A stretch of 64,000 nucleotides of DNA from Streptomyces alboflavus (GTDB taxonomy: Bacteria; Actinomycetota; Actinomycetes; Streptomycetales; Streptomycetaceae): positions 42,105-106,104 of the forward strand of contig NZ_JNXT01000045.1 of assembly GCF_000716675.1 (NCBI RefSeq), in the 5' to 3' direction. The position numbers and the translations under genes are program-made. This document shows, piece after piece, positions 39,092-47,367 of this stretch (position 1 is the stretch's first letter; each line of letters begins with the position of its first letter). The notes under the pieces are model-generated. The model did not search any database, had not been told where the DNA came from, and saw only the letters and a program-made list of their open reading frames with translations.

Positions 39092-39553
39092 CTACGCGCC
39101 CACCCATTCCTCCTGGCCGTCGGAGAACCGCTGGTGCTTCCAGATCGGCACCTCGTGCTTGAGGTCGTCGATCAGCTTGCGGCAGGCCGCGAAGGCCTCG
39201 GCCCGGTGCGGGCAGGACACCGCGACCACGACCGCGAGGTCGCCCACGGCGAGGTCACCGACCCGGTGCACGGCCGCCAGGGCGCGCACGGGGAAGTCGG
39301 CGACGACCTTCTCTGCCACGCGGCGCAGCTCGGCCTCGGCGCTGGGGTGGCTTGAGTACCCCAGCTCGTCCACGTCGGCGCCGCCGTCGTGGTCGCGCAC
39401 CGTCCCGACGAACAGCGCCGTCCCGCCCGCGGAGTCGTCCCCGACGGCCTGGAAGACCTCGTCGAGCGAGAGCGGGGTGTCCCGGATCGCCAGCAGCCGA
39501 ATCGGCTCGGCAGCAGCCTGCTCACCGGGGTGGTCCATCGGATTACGCGCCAT
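39092..39553 (-). CDS. moaE: Molybdopterin synthase large subunit MoaE
   Basis: 153 aa. Converts precursor Z to molybdopterin with MoaD. MoaE signatures are GTALFVGTVRDHD, HRVGDLAVGDLAVVVAVSCPHR and the C-terminal VPIWKHQRF with the catalytic Lys. ATG 39553; an upstream GTG at 39571 lacks a ribosome site. No moaD is adjacent, so it is a solitary moa gene. Confidence 0.93.
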   Translation of the reverse strand: MARNPMDHPGEQAAAEPIRLLAIRDTPLSLDEVFQAVGDDSAGGTALFVGTVRDHDGGADVDELGYSSHPSAEAELRRVAEKVVADFPVRALAAVHRVGDLAVGDLAVVVAVSCPHRAEAFAACRKLIDDLKHEVPIWKHQRFSDGQEEWVGA

Positions 39554-39622
39554 GAACCCATCGTGCCCCACACCACTGACATCCAGGAATAGCCGTTTCC
39601 CCCGTCCCGGCCACCCTTCCCT

Positions 39623-39662
39623 TGGACGTCCCTACAGACCGCTGGACGTCCCTACAGACCGC
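39623..39662. repeat. Perfect 20-bp tandem duplication
   Basis: TGGACGTCCCTACAGACCGC is present twice head to tail (39623-39642 and 39643-39662) in the gap between moaE and the SDR gene. Each copy includes the 8-base palindrome GGACGTCC. Confidence 0.85.
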
Positions 39663-39703
39663 CGATGCCCCCTCCGGGGGCAGTACCCCGACCCGGCGGA
39701 GCG

Positions 39704-40915
39704 CTAAAGCCGCCGCCGGGCCTTCCGAGCGCGCCGCACCAACGCAGCCGTACCCAACAGAGCAACCGTCGCCCCCGCGGCCCCCGCAGCCGTCGCGTCC
39801 TTGCGCCCCAGCCGCCGCCCGGCAACAGTCCGCCGCCCGGCGACCTCCTCAAGCAGCTCCGCGAGCACCTCTTCGTTGGTCCACTGCGGCCGCCACCCGG
39901 CATCATGCAGCCGACTGACACTGACGACCCACGGGTACATCGTGTAGGCGAGATCCCCCGCCGGGGACGGCGTGAGCCCGATCCGATGGAGCCGGGCCGC
40001 GGCCCCGAGGGCGACGGCGGACGGCAGCTCCATGCGCCGGATCCCGCTCAGCTCCTCGACCTCCTCCTGCTCCAGCCACCCGTCGCACCCGACGGCCAGA
40101 TCCCCGTCGACCTTCTCCACGACGGCGTACTCCAGCGCACTGCACAGATCGTCGACGTGGCAGAACTGCCAGGCCGGCCGCGACCCGGCCACGACCAGCA
40201 GCCGAGGCGACTCGAAGTACCTGGTCAGCGCGGTGTCGGTGCCGCCGACGAGGATCGCGGGCCGCACCACGGTGACGTTCAGACCGGGATGCGCGCGCGG
40301 CGCCCGGCGGGCGAGCCGCTCGATCTCCAGGAGGTCACCGACGCCCGTGGCCTCCGCGGTCGCCCGCAATTCGGCGTCTTCGGAGAGGGGCAGTTCGTTG
40401 TCGGCGAGCGCTCCGTAGACCATCGCGGAGGTGCACAGGACGACCCGGTGGACGCCCGCGGCGGCGGCCGCGGTGAGGACGGTCTGTGTGCCGCGCACGT
40501 TGTACGCGGTGCGGGCGGCGGCGTCGGTCTCCAGGTCGAGGTCGAGCGCCAGGTGCACGACGACGTCCACGCCGCGCAGCTTCTCGGCGATGGCCGGGTC
40601 CCGGACATCGAGGATGTGCCACTGCGCCCGTGCGCACTCACCGCGGCGCTCGTCGATGGCCACGACCTGCTTGATCTCCTCGGACGCGGCCAGGCGCTCG
40701 GTGAGGAGCGCGCCCACGCCCGCGGCCGCGCCGGTGACGGCGACGACGGGGCCGCGCGAGGAGGACGGGGAGGCGGACGGCGAGCCGTCGCGCAGCGGCA
40801 CCACAGCGGGTGCCGTCTCCTGCGCCGTCTCGGAGTCCGGCCCTCCGCCTGCCTCTGGCGGCGTCGGGTCTTCGGGGTTTCGCGCTGCGCGAACCTGTGG
40901 ATCTGGGGAACTCAC
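39704..40915 (-). CDS. NAD-dependent epimerase/dehydratase (extended SDR)
   Basis: 403 aa. A low-complexity N-terminus (about 55 residues) precedes a Rossmann fold with VVAVTGAAAGVGALL, the second-strand acidic AIDERRG, and the SDR active-site Tyr in TSAMVYGA (YxxxK replaced by YGALAD, so the catalytic Lys is not visible). A C-terminal hydrophobic stretch (ATVALLGTAALV) followed by basic residues suggests a membrane anchor. GTG 40915 follows GGAGA. Atypical catalytic motif; substrate unknown. Confidence 0.85.
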   Translation of the reverse strand: MSSPDPQVRAARNPEDPTPPEAGGGPDSETAQETAPAVVPLRDGSPSASPSSSRGPVVAVTGAAAGVGALLTERLAASEEIKQVVAIDERRGECARAQWHILDVRDPAIAEKLRGVDVVVHLALDLDLETDAAARTAYNVRGTQTVLTAAAAAGVHRVVLCTSAMVYGALADNELPLSEDAELRATAEATGVGDLLEIERLARRAPRAHPGLNVTVVRPAILVGGTDTALTRYFESPRLLVVAGSRPAWQFCHVDDLCSALEYAVVEKVDGDLAVGCDGWLEQEEVEELSGIRRMELPSAVALGAAARLHRIGLTPSPAGDLAYTMYPWVVSVSRLHDAGWRPQWTNEEVLAELLEEVAGRRTVAGRRLGRKDATAAGAAGATVALLGTAALVRRARKARRRL

Positions 40916-41108
40916 CGGGCGTCTCCAGCGGTTGTCTTCAGTACAGACGCAAACTGACGCGTACGTACCAGGTGGCACCATCCTGCCGCAGCCCCCGGGG
41001 CGGCGGAGCACCGAGGCCCGAACCCGCCGCGGTGTCTACGCTGGGTGGTGTTGTCGGGCAGCCGCCGCCGGACCCAAGATCCGGTGGCCTTACGAGCCGA
41101 GGAACCCC

Positions 41109-42581
41109 GTGAGTGACACCCCATTCGGATTCGGCCTTCCGCCGGAGGAGCCGGAGAACGGCGACGAGGGCAAGAAGAAGGACACCCCCGGAGGGGGACA
41201 GGGTTCCGGCGGCCCTGCCAACCCGTTCGGCTTCGGGCCGCTGGGAGCGGGCGGCGCGGGGGGTGACAACCCCTTCGCCGCGATGTTCGGATCGATGAAT
41301 CCGAACGACCTGGGGGCCGCGTTCCAGCAGCTCGGCCAGATGCTCTCGTACGAGGGCGGTCCCGTGAACTGGGACATGGCCAAGGACATCGCCCGCCAGA
41401 CCGTCTCCCAGGGCACGGCGGACGGCACCAAGGACGCGAGCGTCGGCCCCGCCGAGCGGACCGCGGTCGAGGAGGCCGTGCGCCTGGCCGACCTGTGGCT
41501 GGACGACGCGACGTCCCTGCCGTCGGGCTCGGGCAGCGCCGTCGCCTGGAGCCGCGCCGAGTGGGTCGAGGCGACCCTGCCGGCCTGGAAGGAGCTCGTC
41601 GACCCGGTCGCCGAGCGGGTCGGCCTCGCCATGGGCGACGTCCTGCCGGACGAGATGCAGGCCATGGCGGGCCCGCTGATCGGCATGATGCGCTCCATGG
41701 GCGGCGCCATGTTCGGCCAGCAGATCGGCCAGGCCGTCGGCGTCCTCGCGGGCGAGGTCGTCGGCTCGACGGACATCGGGCTCCCCCTCGGCCCCGCGGG
41801 CAAGGCCGCGCTCCTGCCGGTGAACGTGGAGGCGTTCGGCAAGGACCTCGGCGTGCCGATGGAGGAGGTGCGCCTGTATCTCGCCCTGCGCGAGGCGGCC
41901 CACCAGCGCCTCTTCGCGCACGTGCCGTGGCTGCGCTCGCATCTGTTCGGCGCCGTCGAGGGGTACGCGCGCGGGATCAAGGTCGACACCTCCAAGCTGG
42001 AGGACGTCGTCGGCCAGTTCGACCCGCAGAACCCGGAGCAGCTGCAGGAGGCGCTCCAGCAGGGCATGTTCCAGCCCGAGGACACGGCCGAGCAGAAGGC
42101 CGCCCTCGCCCGCCTGGAGACCGCTCTCGCGCTCGTCGAGGGCTGGGTGGACGCGGTCGTGCACGCGGCGGCCAAGCCCCGTCTGACGTCCGCGGACGCG
42201 CTGCGCGAGACGCTGCGCAGGCGCCGGGCCACCGGCGGCCCCGCCGAGCAGACCTTCGCCACCCTGATCGGCCTGGAGCTCCGCCCGCGCCGCCTGCGGG
42301 ACGCCTCGCGCCTGTGGGCCTCGCTCACGGACGCGCGCGGTGTGGACGGCCGTGACGGCCTGTGGGCCCACCCGGACATGCTCCCGACGGCGTCGGACCT
42401 GGACGACCCGGACGGCTTCGTGCACCGCGAGCAGCTGGACTTCTCCGAGCTGGACAAGATGCTCGGCGAGGCCGCGGGCGGCGGCACGTCCGGCAAGCCG
42501 GACCTCAAGAAGGGCGACGCCACGGACGGCGGCCCGGCCGAGGGCGGCTCCGGCGAGGGCAAGGACGACGACGGCAAGTGA
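41109..42581 (+). CDS. DUF2342-type zinc-dependent metalloprotease-like protein
   Basis: 490 aa. A Gly-rich N-terminus with FGFGLPPEEPEN and NPFGFGPLGAG, then a helical domain with LREAAHQRLFAHVPWLR, the His-containing helix that defines the family, and a Gly/Asp-rich tail. Homologous to the mycobacterial Rv3195 protein, annotated as a putative hydrolase. GTG 41109 follows AGGA. Stop overlaps the next Nudix gene (GTGA). Confidence 0.88.
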   Translation: MSDTPFGFGLPPEEPENGDEGKKKDTPGGGQGSGGPANPFGFGPLGAGGAGGDNPFAAMFGSMNPNDLGAAFQQLGQMLSYEGGPVNWDMAKDIARQTVSQGTADGTKDASVGPAERTAVEEAVRLADLWLDDATSLPSGSGSAVAWSRAEWVEATLPAWKELVDPVAERVGLAMGDVLPDEMQAMAGPLIGMMRSMGGAMFGQQIGQAVGVLAGEVVGSTDIGLPLGPAGKAALLPVNVEAFGKDLGVPMEEVRLYLALREAAHQRLFAHVPWLRSHLFGAVEGYARGIKVDTSKLEDVVGQFDPQNPEQLQEALQQGMFQPEDTAEQKAALARLETALALVEGWVDAVVHAAAKPRLTSADALRETLRRRRATGGPAEQTFATLIGLELRPRRLRDASRLWASLTDARGVDGRDGLWAHPDMLPTASDLDDPDGFVHREQLDFSELDKMLGEAAGGGTSGKPDLKKGDATDGGPAEGGSGEGKDDDGK

Positions 42582-43102
42582 GCCTGCACGACGACGCCGT
42601 TCTCGTACTGAAGGCCTACGAGAACCAGGAAGAGCTCCGCCAGTACTACCTGGACCACCTGTCCGCGCACCCCGAGGACGGCCTGTGGAAGGCCTGCACG
42701 GACGGGCATGTGACGGCCAGCGCCCTGGTGATCGACCCGTCGCGCGGGCGCGTGCTGCTGACGCTGCACAAGAAGCTGCGGATGTGGCTCCAGATGGGCG
42801 GCCACTGCGAGCCGGGCGACGCCTCCCTGGCCGCCGCCGCGCTGCGCGAGGCCACCGAGGAGTCGGGCGTCCCGGGCCTGTCGCTGCTGCCCGGTGGCCC
42901 GGTCCGCCTCGACCGGCACCCGATCCCCGGCCCGTGCACCCAGCACCTGGACGTGCAGTACGCCGCGCTGGCCCCGGCGGACGCGACCGAGGCGATCAGC
43001 GACGAATCGTTGGACCTGCGCTGGTTCGCCTACGGCGAGGTGGCGGACGTGGCCGACGAATCGGTCGTGCGACTCGTCGAGGCGACCAGGGCACGCCTGT
43101 AG
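42578..43102 (+). CDS. Nudix hydrolase
   Basis: 174 aa. Nudix box is spread over GHCEPGDASLAAAALREA and TEESG; G5xE then REATEES in place of the usual REVxEE, with the metal-binding Glu pair kept. GTG start overlaps the stop of the metalloprotease-like gene, so both are co-translated. Substrate (some NDP-X or oxidised nucleotide) cannot be predicted. Confidence 0.9.
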   Translation: MSLHDDAVLVLKAYENQEELRQYYLDHLSAHPEDGLWKACTDGHVTASALVIDPSRGRVLLTLHKKLRMWLQMGGHCEPGDASLAAAALREATEESGVPGLSLLPGGPVRLDRHPIPGPCTQHLDVQYAALAPADATEAISDESLDLRWFAYGEVADVADESVVRLVEATRARL

Positions 43103-43111
43103 CGGACGTAT

Positions 43112-43170
43112 GCCCCTGAAAGGGGCGCGGGGAACTGCGCGACCAGCCACAACTGGCCCGCAGTTCCCCA
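43112..43170. repeat. Dispersed Streptomyces intergenic inverted repeat
   Basis: Contains GGGGAACTGCG (43129-43139) and its exact complement CGCAGTTCCCC (43159-43169) around GACCAGCCACAACTGG, the sequence of an element I have often seen between convergent Streptomyces genes. It lies between the convergent Nudix and AIM24 genes and probably forms a terminator-like stem. Confidence 0.8.
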
Positions 43171-43204
43171 CGACCTGCTCATGATCCCCGTCCCGGGGAC
43201 ACGC

Positions 43205-43960
43205 TCAGTTCCAGACGTTGCCCTGGTTCTGCCCCCGGGCACCCTGCTGCCCCATGCCGAACTGGGCACGCGCGCCCTGCCCGATGTTGGCGTGCTGCGG
43301 CGGCAGCATCTCGCTGGGCTGGACGAGGGCGTAGCCCTGGCCCATGAAGCTGAGCTCCCAGCCCTCGCCGGTGTTGCCGCGGCGCCGCCAGACGCCCGAG
43401 GAGTGCGTCTGGGCCTGCATCTGCACCCGCAGCCCGTTGGACCAGGCGACGATCGCGTCCGCGTCGGCGTTGACGTACCGGTCCGGGGTGACCTGGAGCA
43501 TCAGCGGCTGGCCCGACGTCATCAGGGCGACCTTGCCGCGCCCGGTGATGTTGAGCTGGTACTTCCCGGAGCCGGAGATGCCGTACTGGCTGTCCACCGC
43601 GATGACCTGGTGGGTGAGGGACGAGTCCATGGCGAGGACATAGGCGCTGTCCACCGTCAGGCCGTCCTGGTCCACGTCCACCAGGTGGATGTACTGCGCG
43701 AGGTTCGCGAGGTAGACGGTGCCCTGCCCGTGGCAGCGCATCAGGTCCAGGCCCTCGCCGGTGTGCGCGCGGGCGCGCTGCTGGCCCCGGCTCTGGAACT
43801 CGGCGTCGAACTCGATGAGCCCCTGGTAGGCGACCATCGAGCCCTTGCGGGCGAGCACGTCGTCGTGGCCCTCCAGGGCGACCCGCAGGAGCTGCGGGTT
43901 CTGGACGGAGTAGCGCTCCTGAGTCTGCTGCTCAGCATGCGCGAAAAGCGAGCTCTGCAT
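43205..43960 (-). CDS. AIM24-family protein, third gene of TerD-AIM24 operon
   Basis: 251 aa consisting of one AIM24 (TIM16/AIM24, beta-prism-like) domain: LLRVALEGHDDVLARKGSMV, LMRCHGQGTVYLAN, LAMDSSLTHQV, then a Gln/Gly-rich tail (GQGARAQFGMGQQGARGQ). ATG 43960 follows GGGGGAG. It is 16 bases behind the second AIM24 gene. Homologues occur with tellurite-resistance-type stress proteins; molecular function is not known. Confidence 0.88.
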   Translation of the reverse strand: MQSSLFAHAEQQTQERYSVQNPQLLRVALEGHDDVLARKGSMVAYQGLIEFDAEFQSRGQQRARAHTGEGLDLMRCHGQGTVYLANLAQYIHLVDVDQDGLTVDSAYVLAMDSSLTHQVIAVDSQYGISGSGKYQLNITGRGKVALMTSGQPLMLQVTPDRYVNADADAIVAWSNGLRVQMQAQTHSSGVWRRRGNTGEGWELSFMGQGYALVQPSEMLPPQHANIGQGARAQFGMGQQGARGQNQGNVWN

Positions 43961-43976
43961 GGTGTGTTGCTCCCCC

Positions 43977-44657
43977 TCAGCTCCGGATCCGGAGGCGGTC
44001 GGTGCTGTCCTCACTGGGCTGTACGACGACGATGCCCTCTCCGGAGAAGCCCATCTGGTAGGCCTCGCCGCTGCCGCGCCCGATCAGGGAGCCGGCCCTG
44101 AAGCTGCGCTTGCCCTTCACCTTCAGGTTCGGCGACCAGGCGATCAGCGCGTCCGGGTCCACGTACGTCTCGTCCTCGCCGCGGCCGCAGTCGACGACGA
44201 TCGGCGTGCCGCGGGAGGTCAGCGCCACCCAGCCCTGGCCGGAGACCTTGATGTTCCACAGGCCCTGCCCGGCGAACTTCGCCAGGCCCTTGACCCGCTC
44301 GACACCCCACTGGAGGCTCGCGTCGAAGGCGAGCAGGTTGGTGCCGTTCACGGAGAGCGAGTCGCCCGCCAGGTTGATGATGACGACATCGGCTCCGTAG
44401 TCGGCGAGGTAGAGCAGGCCGTCTCCGGAGCACTTCATCAGGGGGGCGCCCTCGCCGGTGATCCAGTCGCGCGCGATCTGGCGGACGGCGGGCGGGTTCG
44501 GCTCGTACTGCACGAAGCCTTCGTAGGCGACCATCGACCCCACGCGCGCGAGGAGGTCGTTCCCGGTCTGCATGGCGACCTTGACCATGTGGTGGCCGTG
44601 GTTCTCCATGCGGGCGGCGACGGGTGCCGGGGCAAAGCCCGCGAGCTGCTGGTTCAT
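43977..44657 (-). CDS. AIM24-family protein, second gene of TerD-AIM24 operon
   Basis: 226-aa single AIM24 domain: MVKVAMQTGNDLLARVGSMV, LMKCSGDGLLYLADYGADV, LLAFDASLQWGVERVKG, GEGIVVVQPSE. The conserved GSMV-Y-G and LL-FD-SL motifs are shared with its two neighbours, so the three are paralogues produced by duplication. It lies 11 bases after the TerD-AIM24 gene. Likely cytoplasmic. Confidence 0.88.
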   Translation of the reverse strand: MNQQLAGFAPAPVAARMENHGHHMVKVAMQTGNDLLARVGSMVAYEGFVQYEPNPPAVRQIARDWITGEGAPLMKCSGDGLLYLADYGADVVIINLAGDSLSVNGTNLLAFDASLQWGVERVKGLAKFAGQGLWNIKVSGQGWVALTSRGTPIVVDCGRGEDETYVDPDALIAWSPNLKVKGKRSFRAGSLIGRGSGEAYQMGFSGEGIVVVQPSEDSTDRLRIRS

Positions 44658-44668
44658 GACGGGCTCCC

Positions 44669-46450
44669 TCAGACCTCGAACGGCTGGACGACGATGAAAT
44701 TGCCGGGCGCGCCACGGAACTGGAGGTTCACGCTCTCTCCCGTGAAGCCCGCGGACGCGTTGCCGCGCAGCCTGACCTGGCTGGACACGATGGCCTGGGC
44801 GGCCGCCGACCACGCCACCACGGCGTGGCAGTCGGCGAACGTCGTCGGCGTGACCGGCAGCACGACGGGCATGCCGTGCGTCTTCACGACGACCGTGCCG
44901 GTCCCCTGGAACTGCATGACGAACAGCGCGCCACCGGGGATCCCGTGACCCTCGATGCGGCGCACCTCGTGCTGCAGCGTCTCGTCGAAGGCGAGGACGT
45001 TCTCCGCGGAGACGCAGATCGCGTCGCCCTGGAGCTCGATGGGGTGCAGGTGCGTGCCTTCCTCCGCGAGGAAGACCTGGCCGCGTCCGGAGCAGCGCAT
45101 GAGCTGCATCTCCTGACCGGTCGCGTTGCCGACGATGCGGCCCTGGAAGCCCGCGCCCTTGTAGCCGAACTCGACCTTGCCCTGGTAGAGCACCATGCTG
45201 CCCTGGCGGGCGAGCACCGGCTGGGCGCCGACACCGAGGTCGACGCGGACCAGCTTCTCGTTCTGCTGCGTCCAGCGCTGTCCCGTGCCCGCCTCGCGGT
45301 ACTTCTGGAGCGCGGCGGCCACACCGGCGGTCTGCGGGGCGCCCTGCGGGACTCCGCCCGGGGCTGCCTGGCCGAACGGGGCCGGGGCCTGGCCGGGGAC
45401 CTGGCCAGGCATGGGCGCCCCCGGCGGCTGGCCGTAGCCGGGCGGCGCGGGCGCGGCGGCCTGCTGGCCGTAGCCGGGCGGCAGGGGGGCCGAGGGCTGC
45501 TGCTGGTCGTAGCCCGGCGGGGGCGGTGCCGAGGGCTGGCCGTAGCCGGGCGGCAGGGGCGCGGAGGGCTGCTGGCCGTAGCCCGGCGGCGGGGGCGGCG
45601 TCTGGCCCGGCTGGCCGTACGGGCTCGGGGCCTGCGGGGGCGGGACGGCGCCGCCCGGCTGGTTGAGCGGCGCGACGATGGTCTGCGCGGCGTGCACCGA
45701 GGGGTCGGGGGCCGGGGCGGGCGGCGGGGTCGCACCGCCGGGGGGCGCGAAGTGCTGGGCGGGAGCGGGGTCGGGCGCGGGAGCCGGAACCGGCGCCGGG
45801 GGCGGCGTGGCGGGACCCGCGGGCGCGCCGAACGCGGGCGGCGCCGCGGCGGCAGGCGCGGCACCGCCGGCGGGCGGCGCGAAGCCGGGGGCGGCCTGCG
45901 GCTCGGGGGCCGGGGGCTCTTCCTCGGCGACCTCGCCGCCGAAGTTCCTGATCAGCGCGTCGAGGCCGCCGTCGAAGCCCTGCCCGATCGCGGCGAAGCG
46001 CCAGACGTCCTTCAGGTAGAAGTCGCCCAGCATCAGGGCGCGCTCGGTGGAGAACTCCGAGCCGTTGAAGGAGTACCGGGCCACTTCCTCGCCGCCGGCC
46101 ACGATCCGGATGTACCCGGAGGCGAGCTGCGACATCTGCCCGGCGCCATCGATCGCCGCGGTGAACGACAGCTTCTGGATCTGCGGCGGGATCCGGTCCA
46201 GCGTGACGCGGAAGGACTCGTCGTCACCGGCCTGGGCGCCCAGGAGCTGAAGCGACTCCTCCGGAGACTTCGGCTGGTTGAAGAAGATGAAGTAACGGTC
46301 GTCCGACAGCCGCTCACTCGCGTCGAGGCCGAAGCAGCTGATGTCGAAGGTCACCCCTGGGGCAGCGATGTGCACGCCTACGTACAGATCGGTCCCCGCG
46401 GTGAGGTCACTGATCCTGGCCTTGTGGCCGCGTTGGAATTCCCTGGCCAT
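44669..46450 (-). CDS. TerD-AIM24 fusion protein
   Basis: 593 aa with three parts: a TerD (tellurium-resistance/stress, Ca-binding jelly-roll) domain at residues 1-172 (GVTFDISCFGLD, RYFIFFNQPKSPEES, GDDESFRVTLDRIPP, LMLGDFYLKDVWRFAAIGQGF), a roughly 200-residue Pro/Gln/Gly/Ala linker containing repeated PPGYGQQ-type units (about residues 173-376), and a C-terminal AIM24 domain (GSMVLYQGKVEF, LMRCSGRGQVFLAE, VLAFDETLQHEV). TerD motifs are intact. First gene of a three-gene operon in which the following two encode AIM24 domains. TerD proteins act in stress responses; the role of the fusion is not known to me. Confidence 0.9.
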   Translation of the reverse strand: MAREFQRGHKARISDLTAGTDLYVGVHIAAPGVTFDISCFGLDASERLSDDRYFIFFNQPKSPEESLQLLGAQAGDDESFRVTLDRIPPQIQKLSFTAAIDGAGQMSQLASGYIRIVAGGEEVARYSFNGSEFSTERALMLGDFYLKDVWRFAAIGQGFDGGLDALIRNFGGEVAEEEPPAPEPQAAPGFAPPAGGAAPAAAAPPAFGAPAGPATPPPAPVPAPAPDPAPAQHFAPPGGATPPPAPAPDPSVHAAQTIVAPLNQPGGAVPPPQAPSPYGQPGQTPPPPPGYGQQPSAPLPPGYGQPSAPPPPGYDQQQPSAPLPPGYGQQAAAPAPPGYGQPPGAPMPGQVPGQAPAPFGQAAPGGVPQGAPQTAGVAAALQKYREAGTGQRWTQQNEKLVRVDLGVGAQPVLARQGSMVLYQGKVEFGYKGAGFQGRIVGNATGQEMQLMRCSGRGQVFLAEEGTHLHPIELQGDAICVSAENVLAFDETLQHEVRRIEGHGIPGGALFVMQFQGTGTVVVKTHGMPVVLPVTPTTFADCHAVVAWSAAAQAIVSSQVRLRGNASAGFTGESVNLQFRGAPGNFIVVQPFEV

Positions 46451-46564
46451 ACGTAACGACCGTCCCCCATCCCGAGTGGTTGCGTCGCGCCAGGCTAACC
46501 GCTCCGTCCGACAGTGGACGACGTCGGTACAGACCCGGTACACAACCGGCGCACCAGGCGCCCC

Positions 46565-47158
46565 TCACTCCTCGCGAGCAGCCGGAAGGTGCGGCAGCCG
46601 GTCCGCCGCGACCACCCCTTCGAGGTAGCCCCGGGCCCGCTCGGTGCGCGGATACGCGTCGAGGAGGCGCCAGAACCGGGGCCCGTGCCCGGGCACGAGG
46701 AGGTGCGCGAGCTCATGGAGCAGGACGTAGTCCACGACGTACTCGGGCATGCCCTGCAGCCGGTGGGAGAGCCGGATGCTGCCCTCCGACGGCGTGCACG
46801 AGCCCCACCTGGTGTTCTGATTCGTCACCCAGCGAACGGAGCTGGGCCGGGCCCGGCCGTCGAAGAACTGCTCGGACAGCCTGAGGGCCCGCTCGGACAG
46901 CTCGCTGTCGCCCAGGACCCGCTTGCTCTCCTGTGCCGCCAGCTTGTCCAGCATGACGCCCACCCAGCGCTGCTCCTCCGCCTCGGACATCCGGGCGGGG
47001 ATCAGGACGACGGTCCGGTCGCCCTCCCGGTACGCCGAGACCGTTCTGCGGCGGCGGGCGCTCCTTCGCACCTCGACCGCGCTCGCCGCCGAGCCTGATG
47101 GCGGCGGGCTGGTCGCGCTGCGCTGTGGGCTTCCGCGATGCAGTGGGTCGGCGGGCAC
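46565..47158 (-). CDS. YgjP-like (DUF45/M48-type) metallopeptidase
   Basis: 197 aa. Zinc site HELAH (residues about 155-159) followed by a third ligand in HGPRFW; upstream conserved NQNTRWGSC is typical of YgjP/SprT-like WGSC proteins. N-terminal about 30 residues are low complexity; GTG 47158 is used to match homologues but is not supported by a clear ribosome site. Divergent from the ThiF-like gene by 209 bases. Confidence 0.85.
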   Translation of the reverse strand: MPADPLHRGSPQRSATSPPPSGSAASAVEVRRSARRRRTVSAYREGDRTVVLIPARMSEAEEQRWVGVMLDKLAAQESKRVLGDSELSERALRLSEQFFDGRARPSSVRWVTNQNTRWGSCTPSEGSIRLSHRLQGMPEYVVDYVLLHELAHLLVPGHGPRFWRLLDAYPRTERARGYLEGVVAADRLPHLPAAREE

Positions 47159-47367
47159 GCCATGACGTTACCCGCTTGGCGTGGGGGAAGTCCCGCCTCC
47201 GGGACGGTTCGGTCCCGATCCACTCCCCATGCGCTGCATTAGTACGACAAGTACTCAGCGCCTGTGGACAACCGCGCGCACGTCCGGCGCGGGCCGGGCA
47301 TTCTGGCATTCGAGCGGCCGAACGACGACGACCACGACGTCCGGCCGGACCGACGGGGGGCCGAACG

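Noticed and set aside
43112..43170. Inverted repeat considered as an insertion-sequence end
   Set aside because: No transposase or target duplication is present; the sequence is typical of a dispersed Streptomyces intergenic stem-loop.
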